The notes: generated from the letters alone by a model not told the origin. 64,000 bases of DNA from Planotetraspora silvatica (GCF_016863315.1 NZ_BOOQ01000007.1:150237-214236); one strand, 5' to 3'; counted from the stretch's first letter, positions 1 through 9,698 are shown. Program-made: numbers and translations.

Positions 1-222
1 TAACGGTCGTGACTCACCCGGTCGTCCACGCTGTACTGCTCAAGTGGTGGCGCGGGAAGCGGGGGCTTGAAGGGACTTGTGGGCAGATGGCGCCGGGGCG
101 CCCCGCTAGCAGACTTCATTCTCCCGAGTATGTCTTGTCCGGGAGACCGCTCGCGACGTATTGCCGCAGGGCAGATGGACCTGCACGTTACAAATTCATC
201 GCGCCGCCACATGATCCGCAGG
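1..222. other. No gene recognised at left edge
   Basis: Short open frames exist here, as expected at this GC content, but none resembles a known protein or has a convincing start. The stretch lies downstream of the minus-strand IclR operon. A GGGGCGCCCC self-complementary tract is present near position 95 but has no clear role. Confidence 0.4.
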
Positions 223-257
223 CCTCGGGCGCGGCCGGCGCGGCCGGAAGCCCGAGG
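223..257 (-). terminator. Hairpin terminator after IclR operon
   Basis: Perfect 8-bp arms CCTCGGGC (223-230) and GCCCGAGG (250-257) flank a GC-rich loop that can pair further. It begins about 24 bp beyond the stop codon of the minus-strand IclR gene, so it probably ends that operon. There is no clear T-tract, which is common in actinomycetes. Confidence 0.5.
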
Positions 258-280
258 AAATAGGGGCTGTGCCCGGCCGG

Positions 281-1219
281 CTACGTCCTGAGGTGCCGGG
301 CGTCCTCGGAATGTTGCGAGTTGGGCGCACCGAGCAGGCGGGAGATGCTGCGGGCGGTGGAAAGGACCAGCGGCACGAGATGGGCCGGTTCCGCGCCCTG
401 ATGGTTGACCACCAGGGACAGCGCGGCCACGACCTCGTCGCCGTGGCCGTAGATGGGGGCCGCGACCGTGAAGGCGTCCTCGGTGACCTGGCGGTCACTG
501 AGCGCGTAGCCCCGGAGCCTGACCTCGGCCAGCACCCGGCGCAGTCTCACCGGACTGTCGATCGTGTACCGGGTGAAGGTCTGCAACGGCTCGGCGAGCA
601 CCTGCTCCTGGATCTCAGGAGGCGCGTGCGCGAGCAGGACCAGGCCGCCTCCGGTGGCGTGGATGGCGAAGCGCCCGCCGACCCGGGTCAGGGTGGGCAC
701 CGCACCGCGTCCGGAGATCCGCTCGACGAAGACCACGGCCGGGCCCTCGCGCACCGAGAGCTGGACGTTCTCATGGGTCGCCTCGTAGAGGTCCTCCATC
801 AGCGGCAGCGCGACATCGCGCAGCGGCAGGCCACGGGGGGCGAGAGAGCCGAGTTCCCACAGCTTTAGGCCGATCCGGTACTTCCCGTCGGGGCCGCGCT
901 CCAGCGCGCCCCAGGCCGTCAGCTCGCCGAGGAGCCGGTGCGCCGTGCTGAGCGGGACGTCGGCCAGCCTGCTGATCTCCGACAGCGTGAGCTCCGGCTG
1001 GGCCGCCGTGAACACGTCGAGGAGCGCGAGCAGTCGCGAGCTGACGCTCCGGCTCCCGTCCGCGCCGGACGGGCCGGAGACGCCGGAAACGGCGGACACG
1101 CCGGACTGGCCGGAAACGCCCGAAGCGGCGGACACGCCGGACTGGCCGGAAACGCCCGAAGCGCCGAACGCGCCGGACTGGCCGGAAGCGCCGCCCGTGG
1201 CGGGTGAACGGTACGCCAT
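281..1219 (-). CDS. IclR-family regulator with Ser/Gly repeat N-terminus
   Basis: The 312-residue protein has a winged helix-turn-helix at about residues 77-107 (LTLSEISRLADVPLSTAHRL) and an IclR effector domain at about 120-295. Residues 8-58 are an unusual low-complexity SGxSG-type tract, encoded by tandem DNA repeats. The normal IclR fold starts near residue 59, so a shorter product from a later start is possible. It is the last gene of the minus-strand Rieske/reductase/P450 operon, 13 bp after the P450. It probably controls that operon and perhaps the divergent ABC importer, through the palindrome at 4853-4873. The effector is unknown. Confidence 0.9.
   Translation of the reverse strand: MAYRSPATGGASGQSGAFGASGVSGQSGVSAASGVSGQSGVSAVSGVSGPSGADGSRSVSSRLLALLDVFTAAQPELTLSEISRLADVPLSTAHRLLGELTAWGALERGPDGKYRIGLKLWELGSLAPRGLPLRDVALPLMEDLYEATHENVQLSVREGPAVVFVERISGRGAVPTLTRVGGRFAIHATGGGLVLLAHAPPEIQEQVLAEPLQTFTRYTIDSPVRLRRVLAEVRLRGYALSDRQVTEDAFTVAAPIYGHGDEVVAALSLVVNHQGAEPAHLVPLVLSTARSISRLLGAPNSQHSEDARHLRT
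1100..1192. repeat. 36-bp tandem repeat in IclR gene
   Basis: A 36-bp unit starting GCCGGACTGGCCGGAA occurs at 1100-1135 and 1136-1171, then partially from 1172. It encodes the Ser/Gly/Val repeats in the regulator's N-terminus. The unit length is a multiple of three, so copy-number change would keep the frame. Confidence 0.8.
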
Positions 1220-1232
1220 CCCACCGATCTCC

Positions 1233-2492
1233 TCATCTGCCCCGGACGGCGGCCTTCTCCACCCGGATGGGTGCGCTGGAGAACCCGCGCAGGGTGTTGT
1301 TCGGTCTCGGCTCGGGTGCGGCCGTGGGCGACAGCATCGCCGCGCGCCTGGCGAGCGCGGTCAGGACCACGTCGCCTTCGAGGCGGGCGACCTGCTGGCC
1401 GACGCAGGCGTGGATGCCCGTTCCGAACCCGACGTGCCCCGCGGTCCGGCGAGTGACGTCGAGTGTATGAGGGTTGATCCATTTGCGGGGGTCACGATTC
1501 GCGGCCCCGAGGAACAAAAGGATCTTCTCTCCGGGGCCGATCCGTACCCCGCCGAGGTCCACCGCCCGGGTCGTCGTGCGGAAGAAGGTCTGGACGGGGG
1601 ACTCGAACCGGATCGCCTCTTCGAAGGCCAGTTTGGCCAGCGCCGGGTTCTCGTGGACCCTCGCCCACTGGCCGGGGTGCGCGGCCAGCGCGGCGAGCGC
1701 GTTTCCGATGGCGTACACCGTCGTGTCGATCCCGGCGCTGAGCAGTGAGCGGACCAGCATCGCCGCCTGCTCCGGGGTGATCCGGCCGGTGTCGGCGAAG
1801 GCCCAGATGTCCTGGCCCAGGCCGCCGGCGGCGAGGTTCTCCCGGCGGCAGGACTCGTTGATCCATTCCTGGATCCGGGGCGCGTCCGCCATCGCCTCGT
1901 GGAACAGGTCGTTGCGCGGGCCGAAGCCGTTGAAGGCCATGCCGCCGTACGGCATCAGGTTCTCCCTGCCCTCCTCCGGCAACCCGAGGGCGTCCGGGAA
2001 GACCCGCAGCGGGAAGACCTCCGCGAGATCGCGGACGGCGTCGAAGGTGCCGCGCTCGACCAGGTCGCCCACAAGTGACTCGGCCACGGCGGCGAACTCC
2101 TCCCGCAGGCCGCGGACCCTGCGCGAGGACAGGACCTCCGTCATGACCTCCCGGACGCGGGTGTGGTCCGGCGGGTCGGCCTCCAGGAGCAGGCTCGGGA
2201 CCCGCCACGGCTTCTCCTTGCGGAAGTCGGCGAGCCCGACGCCCGAGGCGGAGGAGAAGGCCCGCCAGTCGGTCAGCGCCGTGACGACCTGCTCGTGACG
2301 CGCGGACGCCCAGATCCCGTAGTGGGAGAGCCACACGACGGGGCCGGCCTCGCGCATCCGCTCGTGGCGGGGATACGGGTCGGCCAGGAACGACACGCTG
2401 AACGGGTCGTCGTCCAGGACGGGGACGGGGACGGGGACGGGACCGGGGACGGACGGGCCGGGACCGGATGAGGTGGTCGCTCCTGAGGTCAA
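1233..2492 (-). CDS. Cytochrome P450, CYP199-like
   Basis: This 419-residue cytosolic P450 has the I-helix AGIDTT (253-258), an ExxR motif in EEAIR (291-295) and the haem loop FGTGIHACVG with Cys363. The overall pattern resembles the CYP199 family, whose known members O-demethylate or hydroxylate para-substituted benzoates. The substrate here is not known. The first 25 residues are low complexity, including PVPVPVPV from a 6-bp DNA repeat, and are probably not part of the fold. No ferredoxin gene is adjacent. The reductase 28 bp upstream in the operon carries its own 2Fe-2S domain and is the obvious electron donor (inference). Confidence 0.88.
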   Translation of the reverse strand: MTSGATTSSGPGPSVPGPVPVPVPVLDDDPFSVSFLADPYPRHERMREAGPVVWLSHYGIWASARHEQVVTALTDWRAFSSASGVGLADFRKEKPWRVPSLLLEADPPDHTRVREVMTEVLSSRRVRGLREEFAAVAESLVGDLVERGTFDAVRDLAEVFPLRVFPDALGLPEEGRENLMPYGGMAFNGFGPRNDLFHEAMADAPRIQEWINESCRRENLAAGGLGQDIWAFADTGRITPEQAAMLVRSLLSAGIDTTVYAIGNALAALAAHPGQWARVHENPALAKLAFEEAIRFESPVQTFFRTTTRAVDLGGVRIGPGEKILLFLGAANRDPRKWINPHTLDVTRRTAGHVGFGTGIHACVGQQVARLEGDVVLTALARRAAMLSPTAAPEPRPNNTLRGFSSAPIRVEKAAVRGR

Positions 2493-2520
2493 TGTGTCCT
2501 CGCTCTTCTGGTTTCCTGTT

Positions 2521-3462
2521 TCAGAGGTCGAGCACGAGCCTTTCGCCCAGGCAGCGGGAGACGCAGATCATCATGGTCGTCCCCTCGGCGCGCTCGTCCT
2601 CGGTCAGCAACGAGTCCCGGTGGTCGGGCGTCCCCTCGAGGACGTCGGTCTCGCAGGTGCCGCACGTGCCCTCCTGGCAGGAGGAGAGCACCGGGATCCC
2701 GGCGGCCTCGACGCACTCCAGTACGGTCTGCCCGGGGCCGACCGTGAGAGTGAGCCCGGACTGCGCGAGCACCACCTCGAACATGCCGTCGCGGTCGTCG
2801 TGGATCGATTCCTTGGGTGCGAACCGTTCGACGCGCAACATGTCCCGGGCCCCGCAGGCGTCCTCGAGCGCCGCGAGCAGCGGCTCCGGGCCGCATCCGT
2901 AGACGAGCGTGTCCCGCGTGGCCTCCTCGAGAAAGCCCTTCAGGTCCAGCAGGCCGTGCCTGTCCTGCGGGCGGACCAGGACGCGGTCGCCGTACCGGTC
3001 GAGGACGTCGAGGAACGCCATCGAGGGCCGGGTCCGCCCGCCGTAGAGCAGCCTCCATCGGGCGCCCCCGGCGTCCACCTCCGCGATCATCGGCAGCAGG
3101 GGGGTGACGCCGATGCCTCCGGCGACGAAGAGGTACGACGGCGCGTCCTCGAGTTCGAAGTGGTTGCGGGGGCCGCGGACGAGGATCCGGTCGCCCGGGG
3201 ACAGCGTGTCGTGCACATAGGCCGAGCCGCCCCGGCCGGCCGGCTCGCGCAGCACGCCGAGCCGGTACGCCGACGCGTCCGCCGGGTCGCCGCACAGGGA
3301 GTACTGCCGCACCAGCCCGTCGCCCAGGACGAGGTCGATGTGCGCCCCCGGCCGCCAGGAGGGCAGCGGGGTCCCGTCCGCGTGGCCGAGCACCAGGGCG
3401 ACCACGCCGTCGGAGACGACGATCTTCTCCCGGACGACGGCGACGAACTCCGGTTCGTGCAT
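2521..3462 (-). CDS. Phthalate-dioxygenase-type reductase (FMN, NAD, 2Fe-2S)
   Basis: The protein has 313 residues: a flavin domain with RQYS (52-55), a nucleotide-binding domain with GGIGVTP (115-121) and YGCGPEP (188-194), and a C-terminal plant-type ferredoxin domain with Cys262, Cys267, Cys270 and Cys300. This is the VanB/phthalate dioxygenase reductase layout, which moves electrons from NAD(P)H through FMN to a 2Fe-2S cluster. It sits between the Rieske oxygenase and the P450 in one operon and may serve both. The same architecture forms the reductase half of CYP116B self-sufficient P450s. Confidence 0.9.
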   Translation of the reverse strand: MHEPEFVAVVREKIVVSDGVVALVLGHADGTPLPSWRPGAHIDLVLGDGLVRQYSLCGDPADASAYRLGVLREPAGRGGSAYVHDTLSPGDRILVRGPRNHFELEDAPSYLFVAGGIGVTPLLPMIAEVDAGGARWRLLYGGRTRPSMAFLDVLDRYGDRVLVRPQDRHGLLDLKGFLEEATRDTLVYGCGPEPLLAALEDACGARDMLRVERFAPKESIHDDRDGMFEVVLAQSGLTLTVGPGQTVLECVEAAGIPVLSSCQEGTCGTCETDVLEGTPDHRDSLLTEDERAEGTTMMICVSRCLGERLVLDL

Positions 3463-3468
3463 CGCGGG

Positions 3469-3702
3469 CTAACGGGTGACAGCCGGTTCGCGGACCGGCG
3501 GCGGGGGCTCCGCGGAGCCGGGCGGGTTCACGTGACCTTCCGGGTGCCGCAGCAGCCAGTCCCACAACTCGACCGGGTCTTCGAACCGCCGCCGCGCACC
3601 GCAGTGACAGATCCCGAGCAGCAGGTCCGTGCCCGGCACCCATTCGACCGTGAAGACCGTCCCGGAGTCCGTCCTGTCCTTGAGGCCGGCCACGGCCGTC
3701 AC
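3469..3702 (-). CDS. Small Cys/His protein coupled to Rieske oxygenase
   Basis: A 77-residue hypothetical protein whose start overlaps the Rieske oxygenase stop by 4 bp, implying translational coupling. It contains a CHCGA motif near the centre and a Trp/His-rich stretch (ELWDWLLRHPEGH). There is no signal peptide or membrane segment. Function is not known; a metal-binding or oxygenase-accessory role is only a guess. KshA at 27 kb has a comparable small CxxC gene overlapping its stop codon in the same way. Confidence 0.65.
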   Translation of the reverse strand: MTAVAGLKDRTDSGTVFTVEWVPGTDLLLGICHCGARRRFEDPVELWDWLLRHPEGHVNPPGSAEPPPPVREPAVTR

Positions 3703-4781
3703 CCCGTGGCCGCGGTGCTCGGGGCGCGGGCGGGCTCGGCTCCCTCTCCCGCCGCGATCTGCGCCGCGATCAGACGGCGGGCGGCCAGGCCGCCGGTGTC
3801 GATGTTGATGCTCAGCTCCTGGTAGCCGTCGCTTTCAGCGGCGAGCACCTCGGCCAGTTTGTTCAGCGCGACGACGTCCTGGAGCACGACGGTCCTGTTG
3901 CTCTCGCGCAGGAAGTCGGACACCCCCTCGTCGTCCCGGGCGAAGTCGCGGGCGACGGCCCAGAAGTCGTGCGTGGAGTTCTCCGTCTCCGGGGTGATCG
4001 CGTACACGACCTCGACGTGGAAGCCGCCGGCGTCGGAGCCGTCGGCGTCCGGGAGCACACCGACCGGAGCGACCCTGCTGTGCAGCAGGTAGAGGCACGG
4101 CGGGTGGTACTCGATGTCCTGCCAGCGCACGATGCGCCCGGTGATCCCGGTGGACTTGGCGTAGAACGGCGGGCAGGCCGCGTCGTCCATGTGCCTGCTG
4201 ACGTAGATGATCTGCTGCTCGTCGTCGACCTCGGTGCGGATCGGCGTGTCGGCGACCTCGGGCGTCCCGATGTAGCCGCCGTGCAGGTACGTCTCGTGCG
4301 ACAGGTCCAGGAGATTGTCGACCAGCAGGCCGTAGGGGGCGTTCAGCGGCTCCATGCCGTACACGCTGGTCCACTCCGGGTCGTCGAGCCACGGCGCGCG
4401 GGGGATGCCGGCCGGATCCGCCTTGTCCTTGTCGCCGATCCACACCCACACGAACGAGTCCTGCTCCACGACCGGGTAGGCGGGCACGCGGGCGGTGCGC
4501 GGGATCCTCCGCTGACCCGGTACGGCGACGCAGGTCCCCGACGGGTCGTAGGTGAACCCGTGGTAGCCGCACACCACGTTGTCGCCGTCGAGGTGGCTCT
4601 CGGACAGCGGGAACCTGCGGTGGACGCAGTGGTCCGACAGCGCGACGACCGGTCCGGCCTGAGTCCGGTAGAAGACCAGGGCCTCGCCGAGGATCGTGCG
4701 GGGCAGCAGCTTCCGGGTGATCTCGTTGCCGTACGCGGCGACGTACCACCGGTTCCTGGCGAATTTGACTGGGAAGCCCAC
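3699..4781 (-). CDS. VanA-like Rieske non-haem iron oxygenase
   Basis: I chose the GTG at 4781, preceded by AGGACGG, giving 360 residues. This matches the VanA family length and its usual FPxNxWYVAAY-type N-terminus; an upstream ATG would add 43 unrelated residues. The Rieske ligands are Cys52-x-His54 and Cys71-x2-His74, and the mononuclear iron site is DNLLDLSHETYLH (Asp159, His162, His167). VanA-family enzymes mostly O-demethylate methoxybenzoates, but some hydroxylate other rings. It heads the operon with the small protein, reductase, P450 and IclR genes. The substrate cannot be told from sequence. Confidence 0.85.
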   Translation of the reverse strand: MGFPVKFARNRWYVAAYGNEITRKLLPRTILGEALVFYRTQAGPVVALSDHCVHRRFPLSESHLDGDNVVCGYHGFTYDPSGTCVAVPGQRRIPRTARVPAYPVVEQDSFVWVWIGDKDKADPAGIPRAPWLDDPEWTSVYGMEPLNAPYGLLVDNLLDLSHETYLHGGYIGTPEVADTPIRTEVDDEQQIIYVSRHMDDAACPPFYAKSTGITGRIVRWQDIEYHPPCLYLLHSRVAPVGVLPDADGSDAGGFHVEVVYAITPETENSTHDFWAVARDFARDDEGVSDFLRESNRTVVLQDVVALNKLAEVLAAESDGYQELSINIDTGGLAARRLIAAQIAAGEGAEPARAPSTAATG

Positions 4782-4852
4782 GATGTCCGTCCTGTCTGGT
4801 CGGGTGCGGAGATGCCATGAGGATCGGTCGTCGGGACACTCGGATGAAACAT

Positions 4853-4873
4853 GACTTCCGGCATCCGGAAGTC
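4853..4873. promoter_or_regulatory. Palindromic operator, probable IclR target
   Basis: Perfect 9-bp arms GACTTCCGG and CCGGAAGTC are separated by CAT. The core has the odd-length form typical of IclR operators. It lies in the divergent region between the Rieske operon and the ABC importer, so one site could control both. Assignment to the IclR protein at 281-1219 is inference. Confidence 0.55.
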
Positions 4874-4918
4874 GTATCGAGACGCAGAAAACTTTTCGGG
4901 ACGCTTCCACTGACCAGA

Positions 4919-4941
4919 AGGGCGGCTGTCATGGCCGCCCT
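4919..4941. promoter_or_regulatory. Inverted repeat before ABC importer
   Basis: Arms AGGGCGGC and GCCGCCCT (8 bp, perfect) are separated by 7 bp. The repeat ends 11 bp before the earliest importer start codon. It could be a second operator or a leader hairpin. Confidence 0.35.
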
Positions 4942-4952
4942 CCACACGACCG

Positions 4953-5737
4953 GTGGGTGGCGGTGTGAACCACGGAACACAGGCCCTCGTGGAGGTGCGC
5001 GACCTGACCCTGCGGTTCGGCGGGGTGACGGCGCTGGCGGACGTCGCGTTCGACGTCGGCGACCGGCAGATCTGCGGGTTGGTCGGCCCCAACGGCGCGG
5101 GCAAGTCGTCGCTGTTCAACTGCGTCAACGGCTACTACCGGCCGTCAGGGGGGAGCATCCGCGTCGGCGGGGTGGACGTGCTGAGCGTGCCCGCGCACCG
5201 GATGGTGCGGCTCGGGATCGCCAGGACGTTCCAGCACCCCACGCTTCAGCCGGACCGCACCGTCCTGGACAACGTGCTGCTGGGCGGGCACAGCACGCTC
5301 TCCGGCACCGTGCTGTCGGCCATGTTGGCCCTTCCCGGCGAACGACGCAGGGAACGCGCGCTCGTCACCCGGGCCAGGGAACTGCTGGACTCGCTCGGAC
5401 TCGCGGGCGTGGAGCGGACATCCGCGGGCGATCTGCCGTACGGGTCGCAGAAGCGGGTCGAGATCGCCAGGGCGCTGCTGAGCGGGCCGCGGCTGCTGCT
5501 CCTCGACGAGCCGGCCAGCGGGCTGACGCACAGCGAGGTCGGCGAGGTCGGCGAGCTGATCTCGCGCATCCGCGCCGACCACGGCCTGACCGTGATCGTG
5601 GTCGAACATCACATGGGCCTGATCTCCGCCGTCACCGACCACGTCGTGGCGCTGGTCAGCGGCAGGAAGGTCGCGGAGGGGACGGCGCAGGCCGTGCAGT
5701 CCGACCCGGTCGTCGTCTCCGCCTACCTGGGGGCGGC

Positions 5738-5741
<4 letters not shown>
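4953..5741 (+). CDS. HAAT ABC importer ATPase, LivG-type
   Basis: This 262-residue ATPase has Walker A GPNGAGKSS (45-53), the LivG-type signature LPYGSQKRVEIARAL and Walker B LLLLDEPASG. It is the first of five importer genes and overlaps the next by 4 bp. A second GTG at 4965 is an equally plausible start, since GGTGGGTGG lies just upstream of it. The family energises uptake of branched-chain amino acids, amides or aromatic and hydroxy acids. The genomic setting suggests the substrate of the divergent Rieske/P450 enzymes (inference). Confidence 0.92.
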
Positions 5742-6445
<704 letters not shown>

Positions 6446-6448
6446 CCG

Positions 6449-7330
6449 ATGAACCTTCTGCAGCAGGTGCTCGACGGACTCGGCTCCGGATCGGTCTACG
6501 CCACGCTCGCCCTGGCCCTCGTGCTCGTCCACCGGTCGACCGGGATCGTGAACTTCGCGCAGGGCCAGATGGCCGTGATCTCCACGTACGTCGCGTGGAC
6601 CCTCTACGACGCCGGGGTGCCCGTCTGGGGCGCGATCGGGGCGGCGATCGTGCTCTCCCTGGTCGTGGGGGCGCTGGTCGAACGGTTCCTGATCCGCAGG
6701 TTCGAAGGCGGCGAGCCGCTCGCCGCGATCGTGGTCACGGTCGGGCTGCTGATCTCCGTCAACGGGCTGGTCAGCCTGATCTGGGGGACCGTGCTCAAGC
6801 AGTTCCCCTCGGCCTTCCCCCCGGGCGGCGTCGGCTCGGGAAGCGGCGGCACGATCGGGTACGGCACGCTCGGCACGATCGGGGCGCTGCTCGTCGTCGT
6901 GCTGGCCCTCAACTGGCTGTTCCGGCACACCCGGCTCGGCCTCGCCTTCCGCGCGGTCGCCGCCAACCCCGAGTCGAGCGCGCTGCTCGGCCTTCCGGTG
7001 GGCAGGCTGCTCATGCTCGGGTGGGGGCTCGCCGCCGCGGTCGGCGCGCTCGCCGGCTGCCTGGTCGCCCCGAAGCTGTACCTCGCCCCGGAGATGATGG
7101 ACTCGGTCCTGACCTACGCGCTGGCGGCCGCCGTGCTCGGCGGCCTCAACTCGGCGCTCGGCACCGTGCTGGCCGCCTGGTTCATCGGGGTGGTCGAGAA
7201 CCTCGCGGGCACCTACGTCTCGTTCGTCGGCGGCGACATGAAGATCGCCGTGCCGCTCGTCCTGATGGTCCTCATCCTGCTGTTCAAGCCCGAAGGCGTC
7301 TTCGGCCACAAGGAGGTGCGGCGGGTATGA
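6449..7330 (+). CDS. HAAT ABC importer permease, LivH-type
   Basis: The 293-residue integral membrane protein has about eight hydrophobic segments and the family motif STGIVNFAQGQMA near residue 30. It ends in the typical FKPEGVFG followed by a charged tail. It pairs with the LivM-type permease, whose ATG overlaps its stop codon. Location is the cytoplasmic membrane. Confidence 0.93.
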   Translation: MNLLQQVLDGLGSGSVYATLALALVLVHRSTGIVNFAQGQMAVISTYVAWTLYDAGVPVWGAIGAAIVLSLVVGALVERFLIRRFEGGEPLAAIVVTVGLLISVNGLVSLIWGTVLKQFPSAFPPGGVGSGSGGTIGYGTLGTIGALLVVVLALNWLFRHTRLGLAFRAVAANPESSALLGLPVGRLLMLGWGLAAAVGALAGCLVAPKLYLAPEMMDSVLTYALAAAVLGGLNSALGTVLAAWFIGVVENLAGTYVSFVGGDMKIAVPLVLMVLILLFKPEGVFGHKEVRRV

Positions 7331-8346
7331 GCGTCGTGGTCGACGAGCCCGCGGTCAGGGACGGCGGCGGGACCTCCCGCCGGCGGCACGGGCGCACGCT
7401 CACCGCGGTGGCGCTGGTCCTGGTGTTCGCGGTCTTCCCGCTGTTCATGAGCCCCTTCGCCAACCTGCAGGTGACGCTGATCCTGGTCTACGCCGTCGCG
7501 ATCCTCGGGCTGGACATCCTGGTCGGCTGGACGGGCCAGGTCTCGCTCGGGCAGAGCGCGTTCTTCGGGATCGGCGCGTACGGCGTCGCGGCCGGCGCCG
7601 TGCACGGGTGGCCGGTCTGGGCCGGGCTGCTCCTCGGCACGGCCGTCGCCGGCGTGGTGGGCTGCCTCGTGGCCATCCCCGCCGCGCGGCTGCGCGGATA
7701 CGCCCTGGGAATGATCACGCTGACGCTGCCGGTGGTCGCGGTGCCCCTCGCCAAGCGGATGGAGGCCGTGACCGGTGGCGCGCAGGGGCTCAACGTCACC
7801 ATCGTCCAGGCCCCGGCGTGGACCGGGCTGGCCGCCGACCAGTGGCGTTACTACGTCGTCGGCGTCGGCGCGGCGATCGTGTTCGCTCTGGCCGCCGCCC
7901 TGCGGCGGGGCCGCTTCGGGCGGGCGTTCGACGCCGTCCGGGTCAACGAGGCGCTGGCGACGGCGCAGGGCGTGCACGTCACCCGGTACAAGGTGCTGGC
8001 CTTCACCCTGTCGGCCGTCTACGGCGGGGTCGCGGGAGTGCTGTACGTCGTGGCCGTGCAGTTCATCTCGCCGGAGACGCTCATCCTCACGCTCAGCATC
8101 TCGATGCTCGCCGGGCTCGCGATCGGCGGTCTGCGCAGCCTCCTCGGCTGCGTGCTCGGCGCCGCGTTCTACGTCGTCGTGCCCAATCTCACGGGGTCCG
8201 TGAGCGCCGGCCAGTCCTATCTCCTGTACGGCGTCTGCCTGCTCGTCGTCATGCTCCTGATGCCCAGGGGCGTCGCCCCGGCGCTCGGCCACGCCGTACG
8301 GCGAGTGGCGAACCGGCGGGAGAGGGCGGCCGCCTCTGGTGAGTGA
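7327..8346 (+). CDS. HAAT ABC importer permease, LivM-type
   Basis: ATG at 7327 overlaps the LivH stop (ATGA) and gives 339 residues. The N-terminal 25 residues are cytosolic and charged. They are followed by multiple membrane spans and the LivM hallmark GWTGQVSLGQSAFFGIGAYG. It forms the second half of the translocation channel. A 61-bp gap separates it from the binding-protein gene. Confidence 0.93.
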   Translation: MSVVVDEPAVRDGGGTSRRRHGRTLTAVALVLVFAVFPLFMSPFANLQVTLILVYAVAILGLDILVGWTGQVSLGQSAFFGIGAYGVAAGAVHGWPVWAGLLLGTAVAGVVGCLVAIPAARLRGYALGMITLTLPVVAVPLAKRMEAVTGGAQGLNVTIVQAPAWTGLAADQWRYYVVGVGAAIVFALAAALRRGRFGRAFDAVRVNEALATAQGVHVTRYKVLAFTLSAVYGGVAGVLYVVAVQFISPETLILTLSISMLAGLAIGGLRSLLGCVLGAAFYVVVPNLTGSVSAGQSYLLYGVCLLVVMLLMPRGVAPALGHAVRRVANRRERAAASGE

Positions 8347-8407
8347 ATCCGGTGGCTGTCCCTCCTTGCACGCGCTTCCTGACTGACCGACTACAAAAGG
8401 GTTGAAC

Positions 8408-9637
8408 ATGAATCAAGCGCAATCACGAGTACTCCGTGCCGGAGTCCTGCTCGCGGCCGCCGTGCTCTCGCTCGCCGCGTGCGGCCGTGGCGGCACGTCC
8501 TCGTCCGGCTCGCAGACGCCCGGGATCACCGACACGACAGTGAAGATCGGGGCGAGCTACGCGCTGTCCGGCCCGCTGGCCGCCAACGGCACGGCCGCCA
8601 TGAACGGCGCGAAGTCCTACTTCGACGCGATCAACGCCCAGGGCGGCGTGAAGATGTCCGACGGCAAGACCCGCAAGATCGAGGTCGTCAAGTACGACGA
8701 CGGGTACGACCCGGCCCGCGCCGTGCAGAACTACAAGAAGCTGACCACCCAGGACAACGTCTTCGCGCTGTTCCAGACGTTCGGCACGGCCCCCAACCTC
8801 GCGATCATGGACTCGGCGAACGCCGAGAAGGTGCCGCAGTTGTTCGTGCACAGCGGCGCCGCCGTCTTCAGCCAGAACCAGCAGGCCAAGCCGTACACGG
8901 TCGGCTGGCAGCCGACCTACGAGACGGAGGGGGCGGCTTACGCCAGGTTCCTCACCGCCCAGGACAAGGACGTGACCGTCGCCGTCATCTCCCAGAACGA
9001 CGACCTCGGCAAGGCCTTCGTCAACGGGTTCACCTCCGGGATCGCGGGAAGCAAGGTCAAGATCGTCGCGCAGGAGACGTACCAGGCGACCGACCCGACG
9101 CTGGACAGTCAGGTCACCAAGCTGGCCGCCTCGAAGGCGGACGTGCTGTTCTCCGCGATCGCCATCCCGAAGCTGACGGCGGGGGCGTTGTCGAAGTCGG
9201 CCGAGCTCGGCTGGAACCCCGAGCACCTGCTGGTCAGCCTGGTCTCCTCCGTGGACCAGGTGATCAAGCCCTCGGGACTGGACGGTTCGCACGGCATCTA
9301 CAGCACCGCGTTCGTGAAGGCGGCCGACGACCAGCAGTGGGCGACGGACAAGGACGTGCAGGACTACATCGCCCGGATGAAGACGAGCGCTCCCGGCGCC
9401 GACCCGACCGTCCCGAACGCGGCCTGGGGCTACGGCGCCGCCGCGACCCTGGTCAAGGCCCTCCAGGAGGCGAAGGCCGTCACCCGTGACGGTCTCGTGC
9501 AGGAGGTCCAGAGCCTCTCCGGCGCGGTGCCGCTGCTTCTGCCCGGTCTGGAGTTGCACGCCTCGCTGGACGGACCGCCGATCAAGGAGTTGCACGTCCA
9601 GCAGTTCAAGGACGGCAAGTGGAGCCTGGTCGACTGA
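8408..9637 (+). CDS. HAAT ABC importer substrate-binding lipoprotein
   Basis: ATG at 8408 is preceded by AAAGGG at ideal spacing; a TTG two codons upstream is less likely. A signal peptide ends in the lipobox LAAC, so the mature protein is a lipid-anchored extracytoplasmic receptor. The rest (about 380 residues) is a type I periplasmic-binding fold of the LivK/Peripla_BP_6 group. The ligand is unknown. Its position beside ring-oxidising enzymes, and the absence of Mce4 genes in the window, make an aromatic or steroid-derived acid plausible, but that is inference. Confidence 0.9.
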   Translation: MNQAQSRVLRAGVLLAAAVLSLAACGRGGTSSSGSQTPGITDTTVKIGASYALSGPLAANGTAAMNGAKSYFDAINAQGGVKMSDGKTRKIEVVKYDDGYDPARAVQNYKKLTTQDNVFALFQTFGTAPNLAIMDSANAEKVPQLFVHSGAAVFSQNQQAKPYTVGWQPTYETEGAAYARFLTAQDKDVTVAVISQNDDLGKAFVNGFTSGIAGSKVKIVAQETYQATDPTLDSQVTKLAASKADVLFSAIAIPKLTAGALSKSAELGWNPEHLLVSLVSSVDQVIKPSGLDGSHGIYSTAFVKAADDQQWATDKDVQDYIARMKTSAPGADPTVPNAAWGYGAAATLVKALQEAKAVTRDGLVQEVQSLSGAVPLLLPGLELHASLDGPPIKELHVQQFKDGKWSLVD

Positions 9638-9655
9638 TCCGGGCCGACGTGGCCT

Positions 9656-9684
9656 GAGGCGGCTCACCGAGAGTGGGCCGCCTC
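9656..9684. terminator. Bidirectional terminator hairpin
   Basis: Perfect 8-bp arms GAGGCGGC and GCCGCCTC flank a 13-bp loop. It lies between the importer operon (plus) and the acyl-CoA dehydrogenase (minus), whose stop codons face each other, so it can serve both directions. Confidence 0.65.
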
Positions 9685-9698
9685 CCGCCGGGTCGCCG

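Noticed and set aside
2415..2455. GGGGAC hexamer repeat in the P450 start as a regulatory site
   Set aside because: It is fully explained as coding for the Pro-Val tract at the P450 N-terminus and has no symmetry.
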